Below, piece after piece: positions 35,745-44,096 of a DNA stretch of 44,103 nucleotides (its first letter is position 1; every line of letters begins with the position of its first letter). The notes below the pieces were generated by a model that searched no databases, had not been told where the DNA came from, and saw only the letters and a list, made by a program, of their open reading frames with translations. Both the position numbers and the translations under genes were made by a program. The stretch is taken from assembly GCF_029871245.1 (NCBI RefSeq), contig NZ_SSON01000024.1:1-44103 (forward strand), written 5' to 3'. Source of the stretch: Pseudomonas sp. BN102. GTDB taxonomy: Bacteria; Pseudomonadota; Gammaproteobacteria; Pseudomonadales; Pseudomonadaceae.

Positions 35745-35762
35745 CGTTTGAAATCTCAAACG
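35745..35762 (-). promoter_or_regulatory. Palindromic site upstream of gabD
   Basis: Perfect inverted repeat CGTTTGA-AATC-TCAAACG, 122 bp upstream of the gabD start. Nothing else in the gap 35624-35902 stands out except an AT-rich patch at 35800-35850 that may hold the promoter. The regulator is not identified. Confidence 0.5.
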
Positions 35763-35902
35763 AATCCTAGGGCGCGGGGAAGTGAAGGGCAATAGGCCGT
35801 TCGATAAAATCAACAAAAAGTCGGTGCAGTTTGTCGAAATCCTGATCAAAGATGACCAGAAGCCGCACTATCGTTCAACATTGCGAACAAGGGTTTGCCG
35901 CA

Positions 35903-35931
35903 TGGACGCAGGGGCCCGACATGGGTATCAT
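35903..35931 (+). promoter_or_regulatory. Probable promoter of tRNA-Arg
   Basis: TGGACG (-35) and TATCAT (-10) with a 17-bp spacer, ending 13 bp before the mature tRNA 5' end. Both boxes match sigma70 consensus in four of six bases. Confidence 0.5.
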
Positions 35932-35944
35932 GGCGCCCCCATAC

Positions 35945-36021
35945 GCATCCGTAGCTCAGCTGGATAGAGTACTGCCCTCCGAAGGCAGGGGTCGTGGGTT
36001 CGAATCCCGCCGGATGCGCCA
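35945..36021 (+). tRNA. tRNA-Arg (anticodon CCG)
   Basis: A 77-nt cloverleaf including encoded CCA. The acceptor stem GCATCCG pairs with CGGATGC; the anticodon stem-loop is CTGCC-CTCCGAA-GGCAG giving anticodon CCG (reads CGG); the T arm holds GGTTCGAATCC. Discriminator G, then CCA. A terminator follows 8 bp later. An accessory-looking block begins beyond it. Confidence 0.96.
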
Positions 36022-36029
36022 TATATGAC

Positions 36030-36065
36030 AAGGCCCCTGGAGAAATCTCGGGGCCTTTGTTTTTT
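36030..36065 (+). terminator. Rho-independent terminator of tRNA-Arg
   Basis: AAGGCCCC / GGGGCCTT stem, 12-nt loop containing GAGAAATCTC (itself partly paired), followed by a T-rich run. The stretch 36066-36287 after it shows no gene. Confidence 0.9.
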
Positions 36066-36287
36066 CTATTCCACGATGCCGGCGACCCCAGAGCCCGCGA
36101 ACGACTCCATAGCAAGAGCCGGCGCGCTGCCAGCCCCCGCCCCATCCCGGCTCGAAGGCTTCCTCGCGACCGTCGTTCAGCGTAGCTAAGCTTCCTGCGT
36201 GGCTATCGGGTAGCCGCCTCCGCCGCAGAGCGTCGAGCGGAGCCCCAGTCTACAAATCGGTAAATTCGACACGAGTTGGGAGAGGCG

Positions 36288-36620
36288 ATGGCAATGGAAG
36301 ACAAGGCGTCCAGCGAAACCGTAAGGACCTACCGTTATTGCTCCGTGCAACTGAATGCATTCTCTCTGATGCTGCTAACGACGCTCAGCGGATTCTGCGG
36401 CGGCATCGCCTGGGCGCTCATCCTCTTCCTCGTTGACGGGCTGGGCATGGTCACGCTGGAGCGGTTCGACAATCCGCTGGTTAACTTCATTGGGTTCCCA
36501 CTCCTTGCTGCCCTCGGTTCCGCCTTGTTCTCCCTGGTTGGCTATCCGCTTTACAACTGGGTCTGCAAGAACCTTCGTGGACAGCGACTGATGGGCATCT
36601 TCCACGACCCGCACAATTAG
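36288..36620 (+). CDS. Small membrane protein, unknown
   Basis: A 110-residue protein with two hydrophobic segments (about 24-48, FSLMLLTTLSGFCGGIAWAL; and about 67-88, FIGFPLLAALGSALFSLVGY) and a charged C-terminus (LRGQRLMGIFHDPHN). ATG 36288 is preceded by GGGAGAGG. I recognise no family with confidence. It is the first gene after tRNA-Arg, with lower GC and less biased codon use than the core genes to the left. Confidence 0.68.
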   Translation: MAMEDKASSETVRTYRYCSVQLNAFSLMLLTTLSGFCGGIAWALILFLVDGLGMVTLERFDNPLVNFIGFPLLAALGSALFSLVGYPLYNWVCKNLRGQRLMGIFHDPHN

Positions 36621-36644
36621 CGCGACGGCCAGAGAGGAAAAAGG

Positions 36645-36699
36645 GGACTGGGAAAAGGGGCCAGATTTGAATGGCACTTACTTAGTCCTTTCCCAGTCC
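36645..36699. repeat. Inverted repeat between convergent genes
   Basis: GGACTGGGAAAAGG (36645-36658) and CCTTTCCCAGTCC (36687-36699), complementary except for one extra A, with a 28-nt AT-richer loop (GCCAGATTTGAATGGCACTT). It may act as a terminator for the convergent genes. The sequence style recalls elements found beside REP-associated transposases, but no transposase is here. Confidence 0.7.
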
Positions 36700-36724
36700 G
36701 CACGGTTCTGGCGACGCTGCCCTG

Positions 36725-38101
36725 TTACGGCAGCATGAGCCGAATGAGTGCCGACTCGAAGTTTCCGCTGTAGGTCGTGCTACCGGTCGGTGTGGACGCC
36801 CCGTGTGTCGGAATCGAAACCGTGCCTTCCGGATCCACGAGCGCTCCCGCAGGGGTCGCGACGGTGAATTTCGGCGTGGACAGTTTCAGCGATGCCTCCA
36901 GCAGCGAATACGGCGGGCCCTGGCTCGTCGTCGCCGCGAGCAACACCGTGTTGTCGGCCGCAGCCGCGACCCCGCCGCCGGTCTCGAAGCCGGTGCCACC
37001 CCAGGTTGCCGCAGCCGTCACCTTCTTGCCCGTCGATTGCAGGCGCGCGACGAATGCGTCCTGGAAGCCGACGCCCAACACCGTCGTCGTTCCGGCGAGA
37101 AGCACCGAGCCGTCGGGCGCCACCGCGATGCCTTCACCGGTGTCGCCGCCCTTGGTGCAGCATTCCCTGCCGAACAACAAGCTGCCATCGGACCCGATAT
37201 TCAGGACCAGCGCGGCGATGCCGACGATGCCGCTTTTCTCCGCCTGTATGGCGCCAGCCGTATATATCGACCCATCCGCGGCGGCGGCCATTCCGCCGCG
37301 CGCATCCACAACCTCGCCCGCGCCGTATGTCCGTGCCCAGGCCAGCTCGCCCTCTGGCGTCAGCTTCAGCACCATCACGTCGAACTGGGAAAAATTGCTG
37401 TCGGGCCGCAGTCTCGAGCTGGCCGCGTAGACATTGCCGTCCGGCGTGACGGCCATCGCCTCGAAGCCGGCGGCATCGTCCCAGAGCCGTTGCCAGACAA
37501 GATTGCCCGCCGGATCGAACTTCAGGACGAACACCCCGGCGGAGCTCGGGCCGAAGCTGGTTGCCCGGCCCGCGACGTAGACGAAGCCGTCGCTGTCCGT
37601 CGCCACCGCGCCGGCGCTATCGGACTCGGCACCGCCCCAGGCCCGCTCCCAGAGCAGGTTGCCGCTCGGATCGAACTTCAGCAACACGGCGTCTCCGCCA
37701 CCGTCTGCGGTGATGCCGGCCACGTAGACTGAACCGTCGGCAGCGACCGCCACTGACGCATCCGTCACCCCGACGATGGTCGGGCCGTTCCAGATCCGCT
37801 GCCAGACGACCGCTCCATTCGAGAGCTTGACGATGAAAATCCGCGTCGCGGGCTGGCCGGGCGGGTCGAAGGCAAAGCTATCTGTCGAGCCGACGAGGTA
37901 CGCGCTGCCGTCGGCGGCCGTGGCGACAGCGGTTGCGACTTCGGCTCCAGTTCCGCCCCAGGTCGTCTCGGTGAGCAAGACCTGCCCGTGCGCCGGCCTT
38001 TCTGCAAGTGCCAGCAGAACCAAACCCAAGCTTGCAAACAGCACCTTCCCGACCGCGATTCCATTCCGTCGTGTTGGCGAGGGACTGCAGATATGCGTCA
38101 T
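36725..38101 (-). CDS. Secreted beta-propeller protein with seven SBBP-like repeats
   Basis: A 458-residue exported protein: signal peptide (about 17-38; VLFASLGLVLLALAERPAHG) and then seven repeats of about 45-55 residues over roughly 45-400. Each has a WGG-like start and a core AVAADGSVYVAG (variants ATAADGSAYLVG, ATDSDGFVYVAG, AVTPDGNVYAAS, AAAADGSIYTAG, AVAPDGSVLLAG, AAAADNTVLLAA), alternating with VLLKFDPSGNLLWERAWGG-type linkers. Seven blades fit a closed propeller. Ligand unknown; related proteins are mostly from large soil genomes. ATG 38101 follows AGGAGAAAGGAC. It is monocistronic; the gap 38102-38369 shows nothing coding. Confidence 0.85.
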   Translation of the reverse strand: MTHICSPSPTRRNGIAVGKVLFASLGLVLLALAERPAHGQVLLTETTWGGTGAEVATAVATAADGSAYLVGSTDSFAFDPPGQPATRIFIVKLSNGAVVWQRIWNGPTIVGVTDASVAVAADGSVYVAGITADGGGDAVLLKFDPSGNLLWERAWGGAESDSAGAVATDSDGFVYVAGRATSFGPSSAGVFVLKFDPAGNLVWQRLWDDAAGFEAMAVTPDGNVYAASSRLRPDSNFSQFDVMVLKLTPEGELAWARTYGAGEVVDARGGMAAAADGSIYTAGAIQAEKSGIVGIAALVLNIGSDGSLLFGRECCTKGGDTGEGIAVAPDGSVLLAGTTTVLGVGFQDAFVARLQSTGKKVTAAATWGGTGFETGGGVAAAADNTVLLAATTSQGPPYSLLEASLKLSTPKFTVATPAGALVDPEGTVSIPTHGASTPTGSTTYSGNFESALIRLMLP

Positions 38102-38369
38102 GTCCTTTCTCCTGTTTGGAGCGAAAAGGACCTGGACGTCGCTGATGGGGGATTAGCCGAACCGCTCGAAGCGTGTCGTCCGCTACCAGCTGCACGCCGC
38201 GACAGCGCAGTACGAGCGGCACGAAGATCTCCAGGTGGTAATTTTTGATTCTAAAACAGCATGCAAAACTTTCCAGATTCCCGGGGTAAACAGCGCCCCA
38301 GGTATGGAAAGCCCGTCGATCAGCCCTTTTGCCTGAAACTTCTAACCGAGTCGGCCGGAGCGGCTCGAC

Positions 38370-39356
38370 TCAACTCAAAGCGCCTCCGGAATTTTCGGGG
38401 CAATTTATCGCTGGCATCAGCGGTTCCCTGGCGCATTCCTCGAGCCAGTCGATAAGTGCTTGCAGCCTTCTGGGCATTGGGTCGAGAGGGGGATGAACCA
38501 GGTAGTAGCCATAGTTTCTCGTCTCTATGAAGCCGCTGAACGGCAGCACCAGCTCTCCATTCTCAATGCGTTGGCGGACCAGTTGTTCGCGGCCTATGGC
38601 GACACCGGAGTGGTTCATGGCCGCGATCGTGCACAAGTCGGAGCGGTCGAAGGTCAGGAAGCGCTCCGGCAGGAAGTCCGTCGCTCCGGTCTCACGCGCC
38701 CATAAGCGCCACTCCGCATCGAACGCGGCGTTGTCCCAGGCCTCCACGTCATGCAGCAGGATGCATTGGTCAAGCCGGTCGGGGTGCCCTGGAAGGTTGT
38801 GTTTGCGCGCGTACTCGGGACTGCAGACTGGCGCAATACGCTCCGGCATCAGGCGGGTACTCGTGAGACCGGGGTGCTCGCCGTTGGAGTAGCACAGGAC
38901 GAGATCGATTTTCCTCGTTCGATAATCAATGCGCTCATTGCCCACCCGGATATCCAGTTGCACACCCGGGTAACGGGCGGTGAAGTCTGCCAGTCTGGGC
39001 ACCAGCCAGCATTGCGCTACCGATGGCCTCACGTAAAAGGTCAGTTGCCCGGAAATCTGCGCGTGCGCACGCTCCTGCATGGCCTCGGATAACGCATCCA
39101 TGGTGTGCTGCATGATCTGGAAGATGCGCTCTCCGTCGTCGGTCAGGCTCACCTTCCTTGGCAGCCTGTGGAACAACTTGAGCGACAGGTCTTCTTCCAG
39201 CCGGGCGATGCGATGACTTACCGCGCTGGCCGTCAGGCACAGCTCATCGGCGGCCCGCGAGAAGCTCATGTGGCGAGCGGCGACCAGGAAGGTATGCAGG
39301 TTCGCCAGATGTGTCCCGTTGAGCTTCGGTCCTGGGGTGATACCAGCCTTCGACAT
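38370..39356 (-). CDS. dsdC: DsdC, LysR-type activator of D-serine genes
   Basis: A 328-residue LysR regulator. The HTH region FSRAADELCLTASAVSHRIA (about 30-50) and the stretches RPSVAQCWLVPRLADFTARY and FDRSDLCTIAAMNHSGVAIG are the DsdC signature and match the E. coli protein closely from memory. In E. coli DsdC activates dsdXA with D-serine. I chose ATG 39356 because GAGAGGA stands eight bases upstream; ATG 39413 would be 14 bp after dsdA but lacks a ribosome site. Here dsdC is downstream of dsdA on the same strand, not divergent as in E. coli. Confidence 0.92.
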   Translation of the reverse strand: MSKAGITPGPKLNGTHLANLHTFLVAARHMSFSRAADELCLTASAVSHRIARLEEDLSLKLFHRLPRKVSLTDDGERIFQIMQHTMDALSEAMQERAHAQISGQLTFYVRPSVAQCWLVPRLADFTARYPGVQLDIRVGNERIDYRTRKIDLVLCYSNGEHPGLTSTRLMPERIAPVCSPEYARKHNLPGHPDRLDQCILLHDVEAWDNAAFDAEWRLWARETGATDFLPERFLTFDRSDLCTIAAMNHSGVAIGREQLVRQRIENGELVLPFSGFIETRNYGYYLVHPPLDPMPRRLQALIDWLEECAREPLMPAINCPENSGGALS

Positions 39357-39427
39357 CGCTGCAATCCTCTCTTGGTCCGCCGCCCGCACCTGCGTGAGTT
39401 CCGTCACCTTCATGGCGAGTGGCGCTG

Positions 39428-40762
39428 CTAGCCGCGCCCCTTCTCGACATACGCGGCGAATTCTTCAGCCGGCACCATGCTGCCACCCGTTCCCCAGACG
39501 AGGTGCGTGGCGTTGGCCAACCGCTTCGAAGTGACGCCGAGACGCTCCAGATAGGCCTGGTCTCGCAGGACGCGCACCATCCCCGGTGCGCCGGCCAGAG
39601 CGGAGGGCTCCAGCCGAACCCGCTCTTCCTGGTATGCGATTGCCAGGAGGCGGTACAGCTCTTCGTCCGTCACGGTGTAATAACCGTCGATCAGCCGCTG
39701 CATCGCACGGCCAACAAATCCGGATGGCCGGCCAACCGCCAGGCCGTCCGCCGCCGTGACATTGTCGATGCCGAATTCCTGGACGCTGACTTCATCGTGC
39801 AATCCGGTGTAGACGCCCAGCAACATGCAGGGGGAGTGAGTGGGCTCGGCGAAGATGCAGTGCACGGCATCTCCAAAGGCCAGCTTGAGGCCGAAGGCAA
39901 CGCCACCGGGGCCGCCACCCACACCACAAGGCAGGTAGACGAACAGCGGGTGATCCAGGTCGACGACCACTCCAGCCTGCTCGAACTGGCGCACCAGCCG
40001 TTCTGCAGCGACTGCGTAGCCGAGGAACAAATGGGGCGAGTTCTCGTCGTCCACAAAGTAGCAGCTGGGGTCGCATGCGGCTTGTCGGCGTCCCTGCTCC
40101 ACCGCGACGCTGTAGTCCGACTCGTACTCGACGACCGTCACCCCATGCGCTCGCAGCTTGTCCTTCTTCCATTGCCGCGCGTCCGATGACATGTGCACGG
40201 TCGCCTGGAAGCCGAGCTTGGCACTCATGATGCCGATGGAGAGCCCCAGGTTGCCTGTGGAGCCGACCGCGATCTTGTATTGGCCGAAGAACTGGCGAGC
40301 CTCATCGGATGCCAGAGCTTCGTAGCTATCGCCGATGCTGATCAGCCCAGCTTGCAGGGCAAGATCCTCAGCATGCTTGAGCACTTCATGGATGCCACCG
40401 CGCGCCTTGATCGATCCGGAAATGGGCAGATCGCTGTCCGTCTTGAGCCAGAGCGAGCCACTTCCGGGTAGCCCCGCTTCGTTCAGCAACAAGCTGTGCA
40501 GTTTCTTCAGGGGCACGATTCCCGATTCGATGATCCCGCCCGCCGCAGCGGTTTCCGGAAAGACTTTTGCGATGTAGGGCGCGAAGCGCTGCAAACGTGC
40601 GCTGGCCTGTGCGACATCGTCCGCGCCCAGCCCCACATCTCCCAGGGCTGAGGCGACAGGGGCGATGGCCGGATTGAACCAGTTGGTTTCCCGCAGGGCG
40701 ACCAGATCCTTGATCAGTGGGTGGCTGGAATACCAGGCATCGAGCGTTTTGCCGTGAATCAT
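39428..40762 (-). CDS. dsdA: DsdA, D-serine ammonia-lyase (dehydratase)
   Basis: A 444-residue PLP enzyme that deaminates D-serine to pyruvate and ammonia. Lys119 in [16 protein letters not shown] forms the PLP Schiff base; [10 protein letters not shown] binds substrate; [14 protein letters not shown] is the phosphate loop; [10 protein letters not shown] is near the C-terminus. ATG 40762 has AGGAA at a good distance; ATG 40789 has none. It is preceded by dsdX (50-bp gap) and followed by dsdC, so one transcript probably covers all three. Confidence 0.95.
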   Translation of the reverse strand: MIHGKTLDAWYSSHPLIKDLVALRETNWFNPAIAPVASALGDVGLGADDVAQASARLQRFAPYIAKVFPETAAAGGIIESGIVPLKKLHSLLLNEAGLPGSGSLWLKTDSDLPISGSIKARGGIHEVLKHAEDLALQAGLISIGDSYEALASDEARQFFGQYKIAVGSTGNLGLSIGIMSAKLGFQATVHMSSDARQWKKDKLRAHGVTVVEYESDYSVAVEQGRRQAACDPSCYFVDDENSPHLFLGYAVAAERLVRQFEQAGVVVDLDHPLFVYLPCGVGGGPGGVAFGLKLAFGDAVHCIFAEPTHSPCMLLGVYTGLHDEVSVQEFGIDNVTAADGLAVGRPSGFVGRAMQRLIDGYYTVTDEELYRLLAIAYQEERVRLEPSALAGAPGMVRVLRDQAYLERLGVTSKRLANATHLVWGTGGSMVPAEEFAAYVEKGRG

Positions 40763-40812
40763 GGATGTTCCTATCGACAGTCTGTGCATGAAAAAGGTGG
40801 TAGCGACTCAAG

Positions 40813-42156
40813 TCAGACGAAGTTGGCGAGCAACAGCGTGCAGCCCAGAGCCGTGAACGAGGCCAGCACAGTTGCGCCGGTGAATTTCTTGATGGCCTCG
40901 GATAGGGAAATACCCAAGTATTCCTTCACGACCCAGAAAGCGGAGTCCGTGATGTGCGTCCAGCCAATCGCGCCTGCACCGATGGCTATCACGAGGATCT
41001 CACGGTTGTATTCGGGGTGCTGGCCCAGGACCGGCAATACCATCCCGGCCGCACTGATCATGGCGACCGTGGCGGAGCCGACGGCGAAATGCATCAATCC
41101 CGCGATCAGCCAAGCCAGGATGATCGGGTTCAGCTGCGACTGGCTCAGCACGTCCGCCAGCACCTTGCCGATCCCGCTGCCGACCAGAATATCGTTGAAC
41201 GCACCGCCCGCGCCGATGATCAGCAGAATGCCGGCCAGCGGTGGGAAGCATCGATGGGTGAGGTTGAGGAGGTCGCCCATAGCGAGACCGCGCCGCAGGC
41301 CCAGCGACCAGTAGGCGAAACAAACAGACAGCGCGAGCGCAATCAGCGGATTGCCGAAGAAGGACACCCATTCATACGCGGCGGATTCCTTGGCGAGCAG
41401 GGTCACCGACAGCGTCTTGCCGACCATGAGCGCGAGCGGCAGCAGCACCGTCGCCAGCGTGATGCCGAAGCCCGGCGATGCTTTGTCGTCGACGGTGGCT
41501 TCGCTGCGCTCGGCGAGAAACTGCTGCTGGCCTTCAGGCGCCTGACGGCTGCACATGAAGCGCACCCAGACAGGGCCGGCAATCACGGCGGTGGGCAGCC
41601 CCACGATGAGGCCGTACACGATCACCTTGCCGATGTCCGCGTTCAACATGCCGGTGATGGCGGTGGCCGCCGGGTGCGGCGGCAGGATGCAATGAACGAC
41701 CATCAGCGAGGTCGCCAGCGGGGCACCGAGGAAAAGCATGTTGATCCGGGCCTGGCGCGCGACCACATAGATCAGCGGAATCAGCAGAACGAAGCCGACC
41801 TCGAAGAACACCGGAATGCCCGCGATAAAGCCCACCAGCATCATGGCCCAGGACGCATTCTTCTCGCCCAGGACATCCAGCAGCGTCGTGGCGATGCGCC
41901 TGGCTCCACCGGATTCCTCCAGCAGCTTTCCCAGGATGCTGCCCAGGCCAATGACACCTGCAAGAAACCCGAGCGTGCCGCCCATGCCCTTTTCGAAGGC
42001 GGCCACCATCGCGGTGGGTGGCATGCCGGTTCCTACACCAACAAGCAGGCTCGCGGCCATCAGGGATAAAAACGGGTGTACTCGTAACTTGCTGATCAGG
42101 ACCACGATCAGCAAGATCGCGGTGCCGAGAACTGAAAGCGAAAAAGCGGGGGTCAT
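40813..42156 (-). CDS. dsdX: DsdX, D-serine permease (GntP family)
   Basis: A 447-residue membrane transporter with about twelve segments. It has GntP-family signatures: KLRVHPFLSLMAASLLVGVG, GIPVFFEVGFVLLIPLIYVV, VHCILPPHPAATA and THITDSAFWVVKEYLGIS. GntP proteins carry gluconate or D-serine; the adjacent dsdA and dsdC point to D-serine. I use ATG 42156; the further ATG 42189 has no ribosome site. It leads the dsdX-dsdA-dsdC unit. The promoter must be in 42157-42372, where I see no clear site. Confidence 0.93.
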   Translation of the reverse strand: MTPAFSLSVLGTAILLIVVLISKLRVHPFLSLMAASLLVGVGTGMPPTAMVAAFEKGMGGTLGFLAGVIGLGSILGKLLEESGGARRIATTLLDVLGEKNASWAMMLVGFIAGIPVFFEVGFVLLIPLIYVVARQARINMLFLGAPLATSLMVVHCILPPHPAATAITGMLNADIGKVIVYGLIVGLPTAVIAGPVWVRFMCSRQAPEGQQQFLAERSEATVDDKASPGFGITLATVLLPLALMVGKTLSVTLLAKESAAYEWVSFFGNPLIALALSVCFAYWSLGLRRGLAMGDLLNLTHRCFPPLAGILLIIGAGGAFNDILVGSGIGKVLADVLSQSQLNPIILAWLIAGLMHFAVGSATVAMISAAGMVLPVLGQHPEYNREILVIAIGAGAIGWTHITDSAFWVVKEYLGISLSEAIKKFTGATVLASFTALGCTLLLANFV

Positions 42157-42372
42157 CTTTTGTTCTTCTCCATCACTACTCGCGTCCATGCGATGTTGTT
42201 TTGATGGATTAGATTTCAGCGCCCTGTTACGGACAAACGATGGTTCGTCAGCCTATGGATGAACTGGGATCAACTATTGCTGGAAGCCTGAACGCCAAGC
42301 TGATCAGCCATCCTGTCCCCATTACCAGCTGAGTCCATTTTTTGGCTTTCGTCCGGTCACAACTCGCGACCT

Positions 42373-42642
42373 GTGGCGGTGGTCGCCGCGGAGATCTCGC
42401 CGAGCTTCGGCGCCTTCCTCCAGCACGAGGCCGGTGTTATCCACAGGGGTGATTTCCGCATCAGCGAGAGTCCGCTGAGCATCTCGGTGGAAGCCACCGC
42501 GCGACTGGCGGAAGCCGCCCGACAGATGGGCATCAACAGTGAGTTCCCGCGCTTTGCCGACGGTCTGTTGAAGCGGGCGGAGGCGGCCGGTTATGCGGGC
42601 GAGGAGTTCGCGGCGCTGATCAAGGTGCTAAGACAGGAGTAG
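42373..42642 (+). pseudogene. C-terminal remnant of an NAD(P)-dependent imine reductase / 6-phosphogluconate-dehydrogenase-like oxidoreductase
   Basis: About 85 codons matching only the C-terminal helical domain of this family (FRISESPLSISVEATARLAE, MGINSEFPRFADGLLKRAEA, GYAGEEFAALIKVLRQE). The N-terminal Rossmann domain is absent: in this frame the sequence upstream is unrelated (SAILSPLPAPESIFWLSSGH) and hits a stop at 42301-42303. No ATG or ribosome site fits. The core-like GC of the fragment contrasts with the accessory block to its left, so the gene was probably cut by whatever brought or rearranged that block. Confidence 0.8.
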
Positions 42643-42730
42643 AGGAGATGAAGGTCCTTCCTCGACGGACGTGGAAACGGCAACTGTCTCCCCGTGCGAC
42701 ATACGAGCGGGCCTCTACCCTCTCCCCCAG

Positions 42731-42755
42731 CCCCTCTCCCCGAAGAGGAGAGGGG
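42731..42755. repeat. C-rich hairpin repeat
   Basis: CCCCTCTCC / GGAGAGGGG, 9-bp stem, 7-nt loop, in a TCTCCCCCAGCCCCTCTCCC context. A similar tract stands near 23297-23330. No T-run follows; it is a common intergenic motif in Pseudomonas. The gap 42643-42827 shows nothing else. Confidence 0.7.
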
Positions 42756-42827
42756 TGACTCGCAACGGGGAGCGCTCAGTCAGCCTGATGTTCGTGCGCG
42801 TAAGATCCTGAGCACCAGCTGGTGAGC

Positions 42828-43820
42828 TCAGCCGGCCATTTCCCCGCAAAGATCCTGCGCCAGCCAGCGCTCCACCTCGGCTTGCGGCAGGCCGGCTCCG
42901 AGCAGGCTGAACAGCTTGCCCAGTGCCGCTTCGCGGGTCATTCCGGCGCAGGACACCAGCCCGCTGCTGGCCAGCTGGCTGCCGGCGGCGTAGACGCCGA
43001 ACTTCACCGCTCCCTGGGGGCATTGGCTGATGGCGGCCAGGACCACGCCGCGTGCATGGGCGTCCGTGAGGGCACTGAGGAAGTCGGCGTTGTCCGAAGG
43101 GCCGGTGCCGCTGCCGTAGCACTCCAGCAGCAAGCCCTGGACGCCGCTGTCGAGCACCGCGCGCAACTGGGTTGCGGCGAGGCCGGGGAACAGCGGTTGC
43201 ACGGCGAGGCTGACCGGCTGACGCAGTTTGCGGTAGTTCAGCTCGGCCGGGATGGTGGTCGCGCGTTGGCCGTGGCGCGGGCGCTGGGCTTCGATGAAGG
43301 CGTCGAAGGCATCGCTGCGCTGCTTGCTGGCGCGGGCGCCATTGAGCAACAGGCCGTTGAAGTAGAGATGCACGCCGGGCGTGACGCCTGCAGCCAGCAG
43401 GCCCATGGCGCCGAACAGGTTGGGCCAGGCATCGCCGCCCTCGACCCCTGCGGGCTGCATGGAGCCGGTGAGCACCACCGGAACCGGCAGGCAGAGGAGC
43501 AGGAAGGACAGCGAGGCGGCGCTGTAGGCCAGGGTGTCTGTGCCGTGCAACACCAGCACGGCATCGCAGCCGTCCTGCTCGACGCCTTCGACTATGGCGT
43601 CGCGCATGGCCAGCCAATTGGCCTGGGTCATGTTGGCACTGTCCAGCGGCGGCAGCAGTTCGCGGAACACCCAGGGCGGTGCCGGGCGCTGTGGCTGGGC
43701 GGCCTGCTCGGCGCGTAGCCGGGCCTCGAAGCCGGAGGCTGGAGCAAGACCGGCATCGGTCATCTGCATACCGATGGTGCCGCCGGTGTACAGCACCAGG
43801 AGTTTGCGGGCGGGGGACAT
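42828..43820 (-). CDS. Type I (cytoplasmic-type) L-asparaginase
   Basis: A 330-residue amidohydrolase that splits L-asparagine into aspartate and ammonia. The two threonine motifs are present: LLVLYTGGTIGMQMTD (Thr near 13) and VLVLHGTDTLAYSAASLSFL (Thr near 90), plus PVVLTGSMQPAGVEGGDAW. There is no signal peptide, as expected for AnsA-type enzymes, and the length is that of the family. GGAGA precedes ATG 43820. It lies downstream of the rRNA terminator on the same strand and is probably expressed from its own promoter in 43821-43930. Confidence 0.94.
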   Translation of the reverse strand: MSPARKLLVLYTGGTIGMQMTDAGLAPASGFEARLRAEQAAQPQRPAPPWVFRELLPPLDSANMTQANWLAMRDAIVEGVEQDGCDAVLVLHGTDTLAYSAASLSFLLLCLPVPVVLTGSMQPAGVEGGDAWPNLFGAMGLLAAGVTPGVHLYFNGLLLNGARASKQRSDAFDAFIEAQRPRHGQRATTIPAELNYRKLRQPVSLAVQPLFPGLAATQLRAVLDSGVQGLLLECYGSGTGPSDNADFLSALTDAHARGVVLAAISQCPQGAVKFGVYAAGSQLASSGLVSCAGMTREAALGKLFSLLGAGLPQAEVERWLAQDLCGEMAG

Positions 43821-43934
43821 GGTTTCTCCGTTCTTGTTAGTACCGCAGTCCTCGCCATCCTAATACCGCCCCACGTACCGGCCTATCGATGCAGGTGAGA
43901 TATTTCGTGAGCCGACATTTCCTGCGCGCAAAGA

Positions 43935-43970
43935 CAAACCCCCGACACGCCTGGGCGTATCGGGGGTTTG
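43935..43970 (-). terminator. Terminator of the rRNA operon
   Basis: An 11-bp stem CAAACCCCCGA / TCGGGGGTTTG with an inner ACGCC / GGCGT pairing, followed on the minus strand by TCTTTGCG. It lies seven bases after the 5S 3' end. Confidence 0.88.
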
Positions 43971-43976
43971 GGATAG

Positions 43977-44096
43977 GAGCTTGACGATGACCTACTCTCA
44001 CATGGAGAAGCTCCACACTACCATCGGCGATGCGTCGTTTCACTACTGAGTTCGGGATGGGATCAGGTGGTTCCAACGCTCTATGATCGTCAAGCA
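43977..44096 (-). rRNA. rrf: 5S ribosomal RNA
   Basis: About 120 nt. Read on the minus strand it begins TGCTTGACGATCATAGAGCG and ends with GTAGGTCATCGTCAAGCTC; ends pair. Internal hallmarks are CCACCTGATCCCATCCCGAA and GTGAAACGACGCATCGCCGA, matching Pseudomonas 5S. Ends may be off by one or two bases. The rest of the operon (23S, 16S) would lie beyond the right edge. Confidence 0.96.

Noticed and set aside
36645-36699. A REP-associated transposase remnant
   Set aside because: Only the inverted repeat resembles such elements; there is no transposase-like reading frame nearby.
42190-42372. A direct repeat of the tRNA-Arg 3' end (attR) at the right side of the accessory block
   Set aside because: I looked for parts of GGTTCGAATCCCGCCGGATG in this stretch and found none.
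42715-43617. A 300-codon minus-strand frame overlapping the asparaginase gene
   Set aside because: Arg/Pro/Ala/Gly-rich +1 shadow of the asparaginase, whose frame carries both catalytic motifs.
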